A stretch of 64,000 bases of DNA from assembly GCA_035306605.1 (NCBI GenBank), contig DATGNR010000033.1. The stretch is one strand, 5' to 3'. The stretch comes from Xanthomarina sp035306605 (GTDB lineage Bacteria; Bacteroidota; Bacteroidia; Flavobacteriales; Flavobacteriaceae). The notes beneath the pieces were generated by a model. It made no database searches. It saw nothing but the letters and a program-made list of their open reading frames with translations, and was not told the origin of the DNA. How positions within the stretch are numbered: position 1 is the first letter of the stretch; the number at the start of each line of letters is the position of its first letter. Positions 18,523 through 29,173 of this stretch are shown here, piece after piece. A program made the translations under genes and the position numbers.

Positions 18523-18924
18523 ATGAAACTATCGTTTATAACCAGCTTAATAGTCTCGCAACTTGTATTTTTAAGTATTTCAAACTGTTCGAATGCTGAC
18601 GACAAACAAAATACCTGTACCGAAAAGCAAGCACTTTTAAATGAAAAAAGAGCACGAATTAGGAGTTTTGCCGAAGCATCCATCTGTAATGAAACTTATG
18701 AATGTCGTTTTATTGCCTTCGGAAACAAGCCTTGTGGTGGTCCGTGGGAATATTTAGTTTACACTACTTCAATAGATACTTTAGAGTTTGAAAACCTAGT
18801 TTCTAACTTCAATATTCTGGAAGCCAAATACAACCAAGAATGTGGTGCTATTTCAGACTGTATGATGGTCATGCCTCCAAGCGGTTTAGAATGTGAAAAC
18901 AATAAGTGCATTCCCATATATTAA
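18523..18924 (+). CDS. Cys-rich exported hypothetical lipoprotein
   Basis: This is a 133-residue protein with a signal sequence ending LSISNCSNAD, where the Cys may be lipidated. The mature part has seven to eight Cys (QNTCTEKQ, SICNETYECRF, GNKPCGGPWEY, QECGAISDCMMV, LECENNKCIPIY), suggesting disulphides. The GNKPCGGPWEYLVYT segment occurs in small secreted proteins of this phylum that I cannot assign a role. It is a single gene between a terminator and plsC. Confidence 0.6.
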   Translation: MKLSFITSLIVSQLVFLSISNCSNADDKQNTCTEKQALLNEKRARIRSFAEASICNETYECRFIAFGNKPCGGPWEYLVYTTSIDTLEFENLVSNFNILEAKYNQECGAISDCMMVMPPSGLECENNKCIPIY

Positions 18925-18948
18925 TGCTTATAAGCCTTTAAATTTTCT

Positions 18949-18956
18949 TAATTTTG
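18949..18956 (+). promoter_or_regulatory. -7 element abutting the plsC start
   Basis: TAATTTTG is a full match to TAnnTTTG. It ends 4 bases before the ATG at 18961, which would place the transcript start at or next to the start codon (leaderless). Confidence 0.45.
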
Positions 18957-18960
18957 TACC

Positions 18961-19698
18961 ATGCAGAAATTATTAGCCTATATTTTAACATCTATTTACG
19001 CAGTAATATTTTTACTGACTTTAGTTATATTTCATCCCATTCAATGGTTTTGTTTTAATGTATTTGGATACCAAGCCCATAAAAAAAGTGTGGATATCCT
19101 CCAGTTTTTTATTATGCGTTGCACCAATATTTTAGGAACTCGATACAGCTTTCATAATCCTCATAAAATTGCAACCGATCAACCACTTATTATTGTAGCA
19201 AATCATCAAAGTATGTACGATATTTCACCCATTATATGGTACATGCGAAAACACCACCCTAAATTTATCAGTAAAAAAGAGTTAGAAAAAGGGATTCCAA
19301 GTGTCTCTTACAACCTGCGTCATGGCGGCTCCGTTTTAATAGATAGAAAAAACCCAAGACAAGCCTTACCTGCTATCATGAAATTTGGCGAATATATAGA
19401 AACCACCAAGCGTGCTGCTGTTATTTTCCCTGAAGGCACACGAAGTAAAAATGGACAACCAAAACCTTTTCAAATAAAAGGTTTGGAAATGCTATTTAAA
19501 AAAATTCCATCGGCCACTATTGTTCCTATAAGCATCAATAATTCCTGGAAAATGTTAAAATATGGTAATTTTCCAATGGGGATTGGAAATCATATACAAT
19601 TAACCGTTCACGAACCTCTAAAATTATCTAACTTTGAGGATAATCTAGAGCTAATTAAGCAAATTGAAACTACAATCAGCTCAAGTATTAAACCTTAA
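18961..19698 (+). CDS. 1-acyl-sn-glycerol-3-phosphate acyltransferase (PlsC family)
   Basis: This is a 245-residue inner-membrane enzyme that adds the second acyl chain in phospholipid synthesis. It has an N-terminal membrane helix, the catalytic NHQSMYD (HX4D), a second block KKELEKGIPSV, FPEGTRS and a VPISI block. It precedes an acyl-ACP desaturase gene by 11 bases, so making and desaturating acyl chains may be co-expressed. A second PlsC homologue occurs at 60700-61434. Confidence 0.92.
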   Translation: MQKLLAYILTSIYAVIFLLTLVIFHPIQWFCFNVFGYQAHKKSVDILQFFIMRCTNILGTRYSFHNPHKIATDQPLIIVANHQSMYDISPIIWYMRKHHPKFISKKELEKGIPSVSYNLRHGGSVLIDRKNPRQALPAIMKFGEYIETTKRAAVIFPEGTRSKNGQPKPFQIKGLEMLFKKIPSATIVPISINNSWKMLKYGNFPMGIGNHIQLTVHEPLKLSNFEDNLELIKQIETTISSSIKP

Positions 19699-19709
19699 AA
19701 CTCTACATT

Positions 19710-20693
<984 letters not shown>

Positions 20694-20700
20694 ATTCTAA

Positions 20701-21354
20701 ATGACACAGGAAAAACAGATTGAAAAAACTCAGTTTTTTGTAAAAGAAACACTTAAAAATGCTGAGGGTGGACACGATTGGTTTCACATTCTAAGGGTAT
20801 TTAATAATGCCAAGCTCATTTCTAAAAATGAAGAAGTAGATGAATTTGTTGTTTCCCTTGGGTCCTTACTACATGATATTGCAGATAGTAAATTCACTGA
20901 AGGAGACGAAACCGTTGGTCCTAGAATAGCACGAGAATTTTTAGAAAGCATTCAAGTTGATGAAACCGTTATCCATCATGTAATTCTAATAATTGAAAAC
21001 ATCTCGTTTAAAGGAGGTAACGAGGCTCAAAAGTTTAAATCGCCCGAACTAGATGTCATTCAAGACGCAGATAGATTAGATGCTCTTGGCGCTATTGGTA
21101 TAGCTAGAACCTTTAATTACGGAGGCTTTAAAAACAGAGCACTTTACAATCCAGAAATTAAGCCCCAGCTTCAAATGAGCAAAGAGGAGTATAAAACCTC
21201 AACAGCTCCTACCCTGAATCATTTCTACGAAAAACTGCTCTTGTTAAAAGATCGGATGAACACTAAAACAGGCAAACAAATTGCCGAAAAGCGACATGAG
21301 TTCATGGTTCAATATCTGGATCAATTTTATGCCGAATGGGAAGGTTTAAAATAA
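20701..21354 (+). CDS. HD-domain phosphohydrolase
   Basis: This is a 217-residue cytoplasmic HD-superfamily protein. Metal-ligand motifs are GHDWFHILRV, LLHDIADSKF, VIHHVILIIENISFKG and QDADRLDALGAIG. The pattern matches the YedJ/YpgQ-like group, which act on nucleotides or related phosphoesters; the substrate here is unknown. Its gene is 7 bases after the desaturase gene, so it is co-transcribed, though no lipid role is evident. Confidence 0.85.
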   Translation: MTQEKQIEKTQFFVKETLKNAEGGHDWFHILRVFNNAKLISKNEEVDEFVVSLGSLLHDIADSKFTEGDETVGPRIAREFLESIQVDETVIHHVILIIENISFKGGNEAQKFKSPELDVIQDADRLDALGAIGIARTFNYGGFKNRALYNPEIKPQLQMSKEEYKTSTAPTLNHFYEKLLLLKDRMNTKTGKQIAEKRHEFMVQYLDQFYAEWEGLK

Positions 21355-21474
21355 ACGAATCTTCCTTATTGAAACTATTAGTCACTACTAACTTTTAAGT
21401 TCAAGAGGTTATTGCTTAGAAATTATAACACCATTTTAACACCCATCAACCAGGCAAACCATAGATATTTTCAA

Positions 21475-21482
21475 TATTTTTG
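21475..21482 (+). promoter_or_regulatory. -7 element of the S46 peptidase gene
   Basis: TATTTTTG fits TAnnTTTG. Its last three bases are the TTG that could be misread as an upstream start codon, which supports the ATG at 21507 as the true start. Confidence 0.45.
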
Positions 21483-21506
21483 GGCTTTATCACTAAACTT
21501 GAGAAT

Positions 21507-23663
21507 ATGAAAAAATTTATTTTATCGTTAACCATTCTTTCAATGACATTTTTGTCGCCATTATTGGCAAATGAAGGTATGTGGTTTTTAATGCATATAG
21601 AGCGTTTGAATTATCGCGATATGCAAAAAATGGGACTTCAATTAACTCCCGAAGAAATTTACAGCATCAACAACCAAAGCTTAAAAGATGCCATAGTACA
21701 ATTTAATGGAGGCTGTACTGCAAGTATTATTTCAGATAATGGTTTAGTGCTTACTAACCACCACTGTGGGTACTCTGCTATTGCAGAACTTTCTACAGCA
21801 GAACAAAACCATTTAAAAAATGGATATTGGGCTGGTTCTTTAGCTGAAGAATTAAAACCAGAAAGCTTATACGTTCGCTTTTTTGTAAGAATGGACGATG
21901 TTTCAAAACGTATCTTATCTCAAGTAAATGATAGCATGAGTGAAAAAGAACGTGAAGCCGCTATTAACAAAGAAGTTGCAAAAATAGAACAAGAAAACAA
22001 CGAAGGTGGAAAATACACTGTTTCAGTACGTTCTTTCTACCAAGGAAACGAGTTTTACTATTTTGTATATGAAGATTATAAAGATGTTCGTTTAGTAGGA
22101 ACTCCTCCTGAAAGTGTTGGGAAATATGGTGGAGACACAGATAACTGGGAGTGGCCAAGACACACAGGCGATTTCTCATTATTTAGAGTTTATACAGATG
22201 CAGAAGGAAATGCAGCTGATTACGCGACTACAAACGTACCAATGAAAGCTAAATACCATCTACCTGTAAGTATTGATGGTGTTAAAGAAGACGATTTTGC
22301 TATGATTTTAGGATATCCTGGAAGAACCAATCGTTGGATGCCAGCTCAAGGTGTAGAGCAAAACGTAAAATATGCATATCCTGCATGGGTTGAAGGCTCT
22401 AAATTAAGCATGGATGTAATGAAAAAATACATGAATAAAGACGAAGCTGTAAATTTAATGTACGCTTCATCTTATGCTAGTATCGCTAACTATTGGAAAA
22501 ATAGAGGTGGTATGATTGATGCTTTAACTGAACATAATACCGTTAAAACAAAAGCTAAAATTGAAAAGAAATTTAACAAATGGGCCAATAAAAAGGCTAA
22601 CAAAGCTAAATACGGTCAAGTTATTTCTGATATCAACAAATACTACACACTTACCAACGAGAAAGCAAAACACGATAACTACTTAGTTGGCATGTTACGT
22701 TCTAGTACTTTTGCTGCTTTACCATACAGATTAGGTAGCGCATTCGAGCAATACGCAGATGCTAACGAAGCTAAACGCGAAGAAATACTTCCAAGATTAC
22801 AAGGTTTCGCAGAGAACTCTTACAAAGACATTTACCTACCTTTAGAGAAAGAAGTATTGGCTAAACAACTAGGTTTATATGCTTCAAAATCTAATTATCC
22901 GCTACCAGAATTAATTACTGAAGTTGGAAGTAAAAACAATAACGATTTTACAGCATACGTAAACTCTCTTTTCGAATCGAGTATATTTTCTTCAAAAGAA
23001 AAAGTAGAAGCTTTCTTAAAGTCTCCAGATAAAGCTCTAATCGAAAATGATGAACTTTACAAGTTATCGTCTACTTTACTTACAAAATACCGTGAAAAAC
23101 CAGAGCATTTGGTTCAACCAGAAAACGATTACCAAAAATCATTTAGATTATTGGTTGAAGGATTACGTGAGTCTGGATTAAGTAGTATTCAGTATCCGGA
23201 TGCAAACTCTACTTTGCGTTTATCATATGGAAAAGTAAGAGCTCTTCCTGAAAATAAAGACAAACCAAACGATGCTGCAGAAAACAACTACACAACCTTA
23301 AAAGGAATGGTAGCTAAGTACAAGGCTAATGACCCGGAGTTCGATTTACCTCAAGACATGTTAGACATCTACGCTAAGAAAGATTACGGACGTTATGCTA
23401 ACGAAAAAGGCGAACTTCCTGTTAACTTCCTATCCGATAACGACATTACTGGTGGAAACTCTGGTTCTCCTGTAATTAATGGAAAAGGTGAATTAATTGG
23501 CTTAGCTTTCGATGGTAATATTGAAGCTATGGCTGGTGATGTTATTTTTGATTCGAACTTACAACGTACCATTAGCGTAGATATTAGATACGTACTATGG
23601 TTGATAGACAAGTATTCTAATGCACAATCTATCATTGATGAGTTAACTATTATAGAAAAATAA
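21507..23663 (+). CDS. S46-family dipeptidyl-peptidase (DPP7-like)
   Basis: This is an exported serine peptidase of 718 residues that releases dipeptides from peptide N-termini in the periplasm, feeding amino-acid use. A signal peptide follows the start (KKFILSLTILSMTFLSPLLA). The triad parts are visible: His in TNHHCGY (residues 85-86), Asp in the GGDTDNWEWPRHTGDF region and Ser652 in TGGNSGSP. Gly670 in LAFDGN lies 18 residues after the Ser, the place where DPP7 has Gly and DPP11 has Arg, so a preference for hydrophobic rather than acidic residues is inferred. I start at the ATG at 21507; a TTG nine codons upstream overlaps the -7 element. Confidence 0.92.
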   Translation: MKKFILSLTILSMTFLSPLLANEGMWFLMHIERLNYRDMQKMGLQLTPEEIYSINNQSLKDAIVQFNGGCTASIISDNGLVLTNHHCGYSAIAELSTAEQNHLKNGYWAGSLAEELKPESLYVRFFVRMDDVSKRILSQVNDSMSEKEREAAINKEVAKIEQENNEGGKYTVSVRSFYQGNEFYYFVYEDYKDVRLVGTPPESVGKYGGDTDNWEWPRHTGDFSLFRVYTDAEGNAADYATTNVPMKAKYHLPVSIDGVKEDDFAMILGYPGRTNRWMPAQGVEQNVKYAYPAWVEGSKLSMDVMKKYMNKDEAVNLMYASSYASIANYWKNRGGMIDALTEHNTVKTKAKIEKKFNKWANKKANKAKYGQVISDINKYYTLTNEKAKHDNYLVGMLRSSTFAALPYRLGSAFEQYADANEAKREEILPRLQGFAENSYKDIYLPLEKEVLAKQLGLYASKSNYPLPELITEVGSKNNNDFTAYVNSLFESSIFSSKEKVEAFLKSPDKALIENDELYKLSSTLLTKYREKPEHLVQPENDYQKSFRLLVEGLRESGLSSIQYPDANSTLRLSYGKVRALPENKDKPNDAAENNYTTLKGMVAKYKANDPEFDLPQDMLDIYAKKDYGRYANEKGELPVNFLSDNDITGGNSGSPVINGKGELIGLAFDGNIEAMAGDVIFDSNLQRTISVDIRYVLWLIDKYSNAQSIIDELTIIEK

Positions 23664-23683
23664 TTTTATCTATATATTCAAAC

Positions 23684-23720
23684 AAAAAAAGCGATCTCAA
23701 AATTTGAGATCGCTTTTTTT
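23684..23720. terminator. Bidirectional terminator
   Basis: AAAAAAAGCGATCTCAAA is followed after one base by its complement, giving an 18-bp palindrome with A-run and T-run ends. It serves the S46 peptidase gene and the converging enoyl-CoA hydratase gene. Confidence 0.92.
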
Positions 23721-23746
23721 GTTTTTTAAGTATTTTAAAACAGAGG

Positions 23747-24529
23747 TTATTTTCCAGGGAAATCTGCTTTACGCTTTTCTAAGAAAGCCGTAGTACCTTC
23801 AGTAAAATCTTCGGTACCGAAACAGTTTCCAAATTCTTCAATTTCTACTTCATATCCATTTACACCATCTTTAAAATTGGCGTTAACAGCTTTAATTGCA
23901 CCTTTAATAGCCACAGATGAATTTCTCATAATCTTAGTAGCTATTTTTTCTGCAAGTGGTAATAATTCCTCTTGAGATGTAACATGATTCACTAAACCAT
24001 AAGCTAAAGCTTGATTTGCGTCAATCATTCCTGCTGTCATAACCATTTCCATAGCACGACCTTTTCCAACCAATTGTGGTAAACGTTGCGTTCCACCATA
24101 CCCTGGAATAACTCCTAGAGAGGTTTCCGGAAGTCCCATTTTGGCATTATCGCTAGCCAATCTAAAATGACAAGCCATAGCCAATTCTAATCCCCCACCA
24201 AGTGCAAAACCATTAACAGCAGCAATAACCGGCGTCGATAAATTTTCAACAAAATCGAATAATAACTCTTGACCTTTAGCTGCCAATTTTCCTCCATTAG
24301 AAACGTCGAAATGGGCAAACTCGCTTATATCTGCTCCAGCAACAAATGCTTTTTCACCACTACCAGTAATAATAATTACTTTAGTATTAGCATCTTTGTC
24401 TGCTGCAGATAAAGCATCGTGCAATTCTTGAATAGTTGCTTTGTTTAACGCATTCAATTTACTTAGTCTGTTAATAGTAAGGGTTGAAATTCCATCTTGG
24501 AAATCGACTAAAATATTTTCAAAACTCAT
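23747..24529 (-). CDS. Enoyl-CoA hydratase/isomerase family protein
   Basis: This is a 260-residue crotonase-fold enzyme. The oxyanion-hole regions are visible: AFVAGADISEF and NGFALGGGLELAMACHFRLASDNAKMG. Two acidic residues usual for hydratases are in the LPETSLGVIPGYGGTQRL stretch. The likely reaction is hydration of 2-enoyl-CoA in fatty-acid or amino-acid breakdown (crotonase-like), but isomerases of this family look similar. It lies 30 bases downstream of the sensor kinase gene on the same strand. Confidence 0.88.
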   Translation of the reverse strand: MSFENILVDFQDGISTLTINRLSKLNALNKATIQELHDALSAADKDANTKVIIITGSGEKAFVAGADISEFAHFDVSNGGKLAAKGQELLFDFVENLSTPVIAAVNGFALGGGLELAMACHFRLASDNAKMGLPETSLGVIPGYGGTQRLPQLVGKGRAMEMVMTAGMIDANQALAYGLVNHVTSQEELLPLAEKIATKIMRNSSVAIKGAIKAVNANFKDGVNGYEVEIEEFGNCFGTEDFTEGTTAFLEKRKADFPGK

Positions 24530-24559
24530 GGTATATTTTTTTATGTTAATTACTTGATA

Positions 24560-26014
24560 TTATCCTTTAGGGAAAGTTACTTTAAAAGTAGTGCCCACAT
24601 CTTTTTCCGATGTAAAAGTAATACTTCCATTATAAGTTTCAACTATGTTTTTCACCATAGCAAGTCCAAGTCCCATTCCGCTTGACTTAGTAGTAAATTT
24701 AGGTTCGAAAACCTTTTGAGAGTTTACTTCTGAAATTCCTATACCATTATCGGAAATAGTAATATTTATAGAATCCGGATCTTCATAAACCCTAACTATA
24801 ATTTTTTTATCCTCTCGATCATCGGGAATAGCCTGAATCCCATTTTTAACTAGGTTGTTAATTACACGAATGAGTTGCGCCTTATCAAACCGAGCAGTAA
24901 TTCTGTCGCTCTCCGAAATAAACTCGATGTAATCTTCACTAAAAATATCTAAAGCCAACCTCGTAATTTCTACCAAATTTAAGGTTTCATTTTGTTGAGC
25001 TGGCATTTTGGCAAAATTGGAAAATGCTGAAGCTATCGAGCTCATGGTGTCAATTTGCTGGATAAGTGTTTTAGAATATTCATCTACTTTTTGATAGATA
25101 TTTTCATCATTTGGATCGAACTTACGCTGAAAACTCTGAACTGTTAAACGCATAGGGGTTAAGGGGTTTTTTATCTCATGCGCCACTTGTTTTGCCATTT
25201 CCCTCCAAGCTTGTTCCCTTTCACTTTTTGCTAATTTAACAGCACTTTCTTCAAGTTCGTCTATCATGCTGTTATACGCTCTAACCAAGGTAGCTATTTC
25301 TTGGCTGGTTGCTCCAATTTCTATCTTTTTGTTATGCTTTTCAAGTCTGGTTTCATTAATCTTATCGCTAATGGTTTTAAGAGTTTTTGTTATGTATTTG
25401 GAAAGAAAATATGCCAAGGTTATGGCTACAATCAACATAAGCATATAAGCATAACCTAAGCGCAATAAAAACTCATTCAATTCCTTATTTAAAAAATCAT
25501 CATTCTCTAAATATGGAATGTTTAAAATAGCCAAAGGCTTAAACTGATGATCTGTTATGTAGGAATAAGAAGATAAAAACACCTCATTATTTTCAATGTT
25601 TTTACTTACATGTCTATGCTCTATGGTATTGGCTAAAATATTTAAAACCTCAGCATTTAAACATTGTGTTAGAGAGTCTGTTTCAAAAGTAGCTTTGGAG
25701 GATTTAATTAGACCTCCGTCCAAATCGTATAAATTAATTTGTAGTTTGTGGATGGCTGCAATTTCGTAGATCTCATTCTTAAAAATCAAGGACATCGTTT
25801 CGGTTGAAACCGGATAAGTGGTTTTTCTTATGGCGTAATTAATACTTTCCTTAATATTTTCTTCTTTACGTTCTAGTCGTTCGTTGTGGTAATCTCTAGC
25901 TTCTTCGTTGTATTGATAAATTGCTACGGAAGCAATTAAAATAGATGCCAACAAAACCAATAGAATCATGGCTATGAATATGCGAATTCGTAATGAAAAT
26001 CTTCCTAAATACAT
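24560..26014 (-). CDS. Sensor histidine kinase (NtrY-like, HAMP)
   Basis: This is a 484-residue membrane kinase. It has a first membrane helix at about residues 10-30, an extracytoplasmic sensor region, a second helix at about 187-207, then HAMP, then HisKA with the H-box QVAHEIKNPLTPM and the HATPase boxes NNLVKNGIQAIP (N), DNGIGI (G1) and GMGLGLAMVKN (G2). NtrY-like kinases control nitrogen or envelope responses; the signal here is unknown. No response regulator gene is adjacent, so it is an orphan in this window. Confidence 0.88.
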   Translation of the reverse strand: MYLGRFSLRIRIFIAMILLVLLASILIASVAIYQYNEEARDYHNERLERKEENIKESINYAIRKTTYPVSTETMSLIFKNEIYEIAAIHKLQINLYDLDGGLIKSSKATFETDSLTQCLNAEVLNILANTIEHRHVSKNIENNEVFLSSYSYITDHQFKPLAILNIPYLENDDFLNKELNEFLLRLGYAYMLMLIVAITLAYFLSKYITKTLKTISDKINETRLEKHNKKIEIGATSQEIATLVRAYNSMIDELEESAVKLAKSEREQAWREMAKQVAHEIKNPLTPMRLTVQSFQRKFDPNDENIYQKVDEYSKTLIQQIDTMSSIASAFSNFAKMPAQQNETLNLVEITRLALDIFSEDYIEFISESDRITARFDKAQLIRVINNLVKNGIQAIPDDREDKKIIVRVYEDPDSINITISDNGIGISEVNSQKVFEPKFTTKSSGMGLGLAMVKNIVETYNGSITFTSEKDVGTTFKVTFPKG

Positions 26015-26143
26015 GGTTAAAATTGAGCTGTGTTAAATATAACAATAATCAAACCAATTAGACTTTAACAGCGCCTAAATTTAATCTAGACTTAAGTATG
26101 ATGAGTCTAAAATATTAGAGAATAGGTGTCCGGGATTAAACCG

Positions 26144-26692
26144 TTAGGCATCTGGATTCTTAGCGCGAATATTTTTGTAGATTTTAAATCCTAACATCAA
26201 TAAAATGCCTAAAACAAAAATTCCTACAACACCGAAAACCCAATGAATTGCATTTTTAAGAATTACCAAAAACACCACTGCAAAAAGGATAAACGTGGCT
26301 CCCTCATTCCAAAGCCTCATAAAATTAGATGACTTTTTAACCACATCCTGTTGCAACTGCTTATAATAAATGTGCGTTTTATAATGATAGATATACAATA
26401 GCAATACAAAGGTTAGTTTAACGTGCATCCAAGGTTGTTGTAGCCAAATTGGTTGCAAAATCAATAACCAAACAGCAAAAATACTAGCTAATATAGCTGA
26501 AGGCCAAGTAATAATATTCCATAACCTTTTTGCCATTAGTTTGAGTTGTTTTCCAAGTATTTCTTTTTCTGGGGAAGGCTTGTGATAAGCTTCTATTTGA
26601 TAAACAAAAAGTCTTGGAATATAGAACAAACCAGCAAACCAAGTGATGACAAAAATTAAGTGAAGTGACTTTATGTAATTGTAATATTCCAC
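26144..26692 (-). CDS. hemJ: HemJ, protoporphyrinogen IX oxidase
   Basis: This is a 182-residue inner-membrane protein with four to five helices. The opening block KSLHLIFVITWFAGLFYIPR matches the HemJ family (UPF0093), which oxidises protoporphyrinogen IX to protoporphyrin IX. Conserved His and Arg residues and the YHYKTHIYYKQLQ loop fit. It follows the MATE gene by 13 bases on the same strand as hemH, so heme end-stage enzymes are grouped here. Confidence 0.88.
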   Translation of the reverse strand: MEYYNYIKSLHLIFVITWFAGLFYIPRLFVYQIEAYHKPSPEKEILGKQLKLMAKRLWNIITWPSAILASIFAVWLLILQPIWLQQPWMHVKLTFVLLLYIYHYKTHIYYKQLQQDVVKKSSNFMRLWNEGATFILFAVVFLVILKNAIHWVFGVVGIFVLGILLMLGFKIYKNIRAKNPDA

Positions 26693-26705
26693 AGTTTAAA
26701 AGTGC

Positions 26706-28067
26706 TTATTGATTTTCTTCCATTGTAACGATTAGGGTGGATTTCACTTCTTTGTTCAAGTAATATGCTGTTACCAAGGTGGACAATAAATCCGAAATTG
26801 GAAAAGACATCCACACACCTAATTCACCGTAAAAATAAGGTAAAATTAAAATTAAAGGGATAAAAAAGAACCCTTGTCTAGTTAAAGTTAAGAAAAGTGC
26901 AGGAACAGCTTTTCCTATCGCTTGAAAATAAGCTGCTCCAATAAGTTGAAACGCAATAATTGGTGTTGCTGCAAAAACCCATCTCATGGCACTTGGAGTT
27001 TCTTTTAACACCTCTGGATCTTGAGTAAATAATCTAGTAATATTCTCAGGGAACACCATGAGTAATACAAATATAATACTGGCTAAAATAACTGCGTATT
27101 TTAAGGCTGTGTTTATAACCTCTCTAACTCTTGAAAATTGCGATGCCCCGTAATTATAACCTGCAATTGGCAAGAATCCTTGAGTAATTCCAAAAACCGG
27201 AAATAAGGCAAACATGAGCATTCTTCCTACAATTGCATAGGCTGTAACAGAAGTTTCTCCCCCCAAGTCGAAAAGAATATTATTCATAAACAAGTAGGTA
27301 ATACTAACAATGGCCTGTCTTGCAAGCGTAACAGCACCTAAAGAAGCTATTTCTGCAACCACTTTTTTATGAAGAAAAAGATCTGAAATTTTAATTTTTA
27401 ACTCTGAATTTTTAGAGACAAAAAACCACAACACGAAACCAAAACACAGTAAATAAGAAATGGTTGTTGCCCACGCTGCTCCGGCCATTCCATGATCCAA
27501 CAAATTGATAAATACGTAGTCCAGGATTAAATTCCCAACGGATGGAATCATCATGGCGTACATAGCAAATTTAGGCTTCCCTTCTGCTCTAATAACGGTG
27601 TTACCCATCATGCAAAGCCCTAGAAAGGGTACGCCATAAAGCACAATAACATAATAGATTTTAGCCGGTTCAAAAAGTGCTCCTTTACCTCCAAATGCCG
27701 GAATAATAGAATCTACATAATACAAACCTAAACCAACCATGGTAATGGTAAACAGCAAGGTTAGAGTTATCTGATTCCCAAAAGTTTTAAAGGCCTTTTC
27801 TGTTTTAGCCCCTCCAAGCGCTCGTGAAATAATAGAAGAACCTCCAATTCCAATAGCCATCCCCAAGGCAGCAATAAAAAAAGAAACAGGTAAAACGACA
27901 TTAATAGCAGCAATAGCTGTAGGCCCAATCCAGTTCCCTACAAAAATGGTGTCCACAAGAATATTAAGCGACATGACCAAAATTCCTATAGATGCCGGAA
28001 CAGCCTGTCTAATTAACAGTTTTCCTATGGGTTGGGTCCCTAAATCGTTTGAAGATATTTTTGCCAT
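26706..28067 (-). CDS. MATE-family efflux transporter
   Basis: This is a 453-residue inner-membrane transporter with about twelve helices in two halves. It starts with a short lead and then IGKLLIRQAVPASIGILVMS, and the two bundles share the pattern of MATE proteins (DTIFVGNWIGPTAIAAINVV; GASQFSRVREVINTALKY). It likely exports drugs or small organic molecules with Na+ or H+. It sits between hemH and hemJ on the same strand with gaps of about 10 bases, so it is co-transcribed with heme genes. Export of a porphyrin is an attractive but unproved idea. Confidence 0.88.
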   Translation of the reverse strand: MAKISSNDLGTQPIGKLLIRQAVPASIGILVMSLNILVDTIFVGNWIGPTAIAAINVVLPVSFFIAALGMAIGIGGSSIISRALGGAKTEKAFKTFGNQITLTLLFTITMVGLGLYYVDSIIPAFGGKGALFEPAKIYYVIVLYGVPFLGLCMMGNTVIRAEGKPKFAMYAMMIPSVGNLILDYVFINLLDHGMAGAAWATTISYLLCFGFVLWFFVSKNSELKIKISDLFLHKKVVAEIASLGAVTLARQAIVSITYLFMNNILFDLGGETSVTAYAIVGRMLMFALFPVFGITQGFLPIAGYNYGASQFSRVREVINTALKYAVILASIIFVLLMVFPENITRLFTQDPEVLKETPSAMRWVFAATPIIAFQLIGAAYFQAIGKAVPALFLTLTRQGFFFIPLILILPYFYGELGVWMSFPISDLLSTLVTAYYLNKEVKSTLIVTMEENQ

Positions 28068-28076
28068 TAAACTAAA

Positions 28077-29105
28077 TTATGCAATACTAGGTTCTGCCCA
28101 GTTTTTAATCCATTTTGCTAAAAGATTTACCCAAGGTTCATCGACATTTAAACAAGGAACGGTAGTAAATTCCTTTCCACCTATTTCGTGGAAAATTTCC
28201 TGTCCCTCCATAGCTATTTCTTCTAGGGTTTCTAAACAGTCACTAACAAAAGCAGGGGTAACAACAGCCATATTTTTAATCCCTTCCTTTCCTAAACGCT
28301 CAATAGTTCTATCTGTAGGTGGCTTTAACCATGGGTCGAAGCCTAAACGTGATTGAAAACTAGTAGAATAGGTTCCTGGTTTTAAATCTAGTTTTTCAGC
28401 TACTAATCTAGTCACTTCTAAACATTGATGTCTGTAGCAATACTCGTGTGCACTTGATGGAGTAACACAGCAACTTTTATCTATTTTACAATGAGATTTA
28501 GTTACATCCCTCTTATAAATATGTCGCTCTGGGACTCCGTGGTATGAAAACAATAAATGTTCGATTGATTTTCCTTCCAAGTTCTTTGAAATACTATCGC
28601 TCAAAACTTCAATGTAGTCAGGATCTTTATAGAAAGGTGGGAAATCTGTAATTTTTAAATTTGGGAAATGTTCTTTTCGAAGTTTTTCGGCAAGCACTAA
28701 AATAGTTTCCGTGGTTGCCATAGCAAATTGAGGATACAAAGGAACCAACAAAACCTCATCCACACCTTTGTCAACTAGCTCTTGCAAGCCTTTCTTAATG
28801 GTCATACTACCATAACGCATGGCTAAGGCAATTGGGTAGTTTTCTACCTTTTGTTGCACTTTTTCTTGTAATCTTTCAGAAATAACAATGAGAGGAGAAC
28901 CTTCTTCCCACCAAATCTTTTTATAAGCTTCGGCCGATGCCTTTGGTCTTGTATTCAGAATAATTCCTCTAACTATAAGAACTCTAGCCCAATAAGGAAC
29001 ATCTATAACACGCTCGTCCATTAAAAACTCATCTAAATATGGTTTTAAATCTTTAGCCGTTGGACTTTCTGGTGATCCTAGATTTACAAATAATACGCCT
29101 TTCAT
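28077..29105 (-). CDS. hemH: Ferrochelatase
   Basis: This is a 342-residue enzyme that inserts Fe(II) into protoporphyrin IX, the last step of the protoporphyrin-dependent route to heme. The start KGVLFVNLGSPESP, the motif LFSYHGVPERHI with the active-site His, and SFQSRLGFDPWLKPPTDRT are characteristic. A Cys cluster (KSHCKIDKSCCVTP and HEYCYRHQC) lies after the active-site loop. It is the first gene of the hemH-MATE-hemJ unit and lies 68 bases downstream of an AraC-type regulator gene. Confidence 0.95.
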   Translation of the reverse strand: MKGVLFVNLGSPESPTAKDLKPYLDEFLMDERVIDVPYWARVLIVRGIILNTRPKASAEAYKKIWWEEGSPLIVISERLQEKVQQKVENYPIALAMRYGSMTIKKGLQELVDKGVDEVLLVPLYPQFAMATTETILVLAEKLRKEHFPNLKITDFPPFYKDPDYIEVLSDSISKNLEGKSIEHLLFSYHGVPERHIYKRDVTKSHCKIDKSCCVTPSSAHEYCYRHQCLEVTRLVAEKLDLKPGTYSTSFQSRLGFDPWLKPPTDRTIERLGKEGIKNMAVVTPAFVSDCLETLEEIAMEGQEIFHEIGGKEFTTVPCLNVDEPWVNLLAKWIKNWAEPSIA

Positions 29106-29173
29106 ACTTTTTCTTTTGTTTAGCGGTTAAGGGACAGAAAAATGGAATTTCCATTTTTTAAAAACATCATATA

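Noticed and set aside
26087..26109. TAGACT/AGTCTA inverted pair between hemJ and the sensor kinase gene.
   Set aside because: Only 6-bp arms with an 11-base spacer, similar to chance in AT-rich DNA and unlike the spacing of the operator at 11399.
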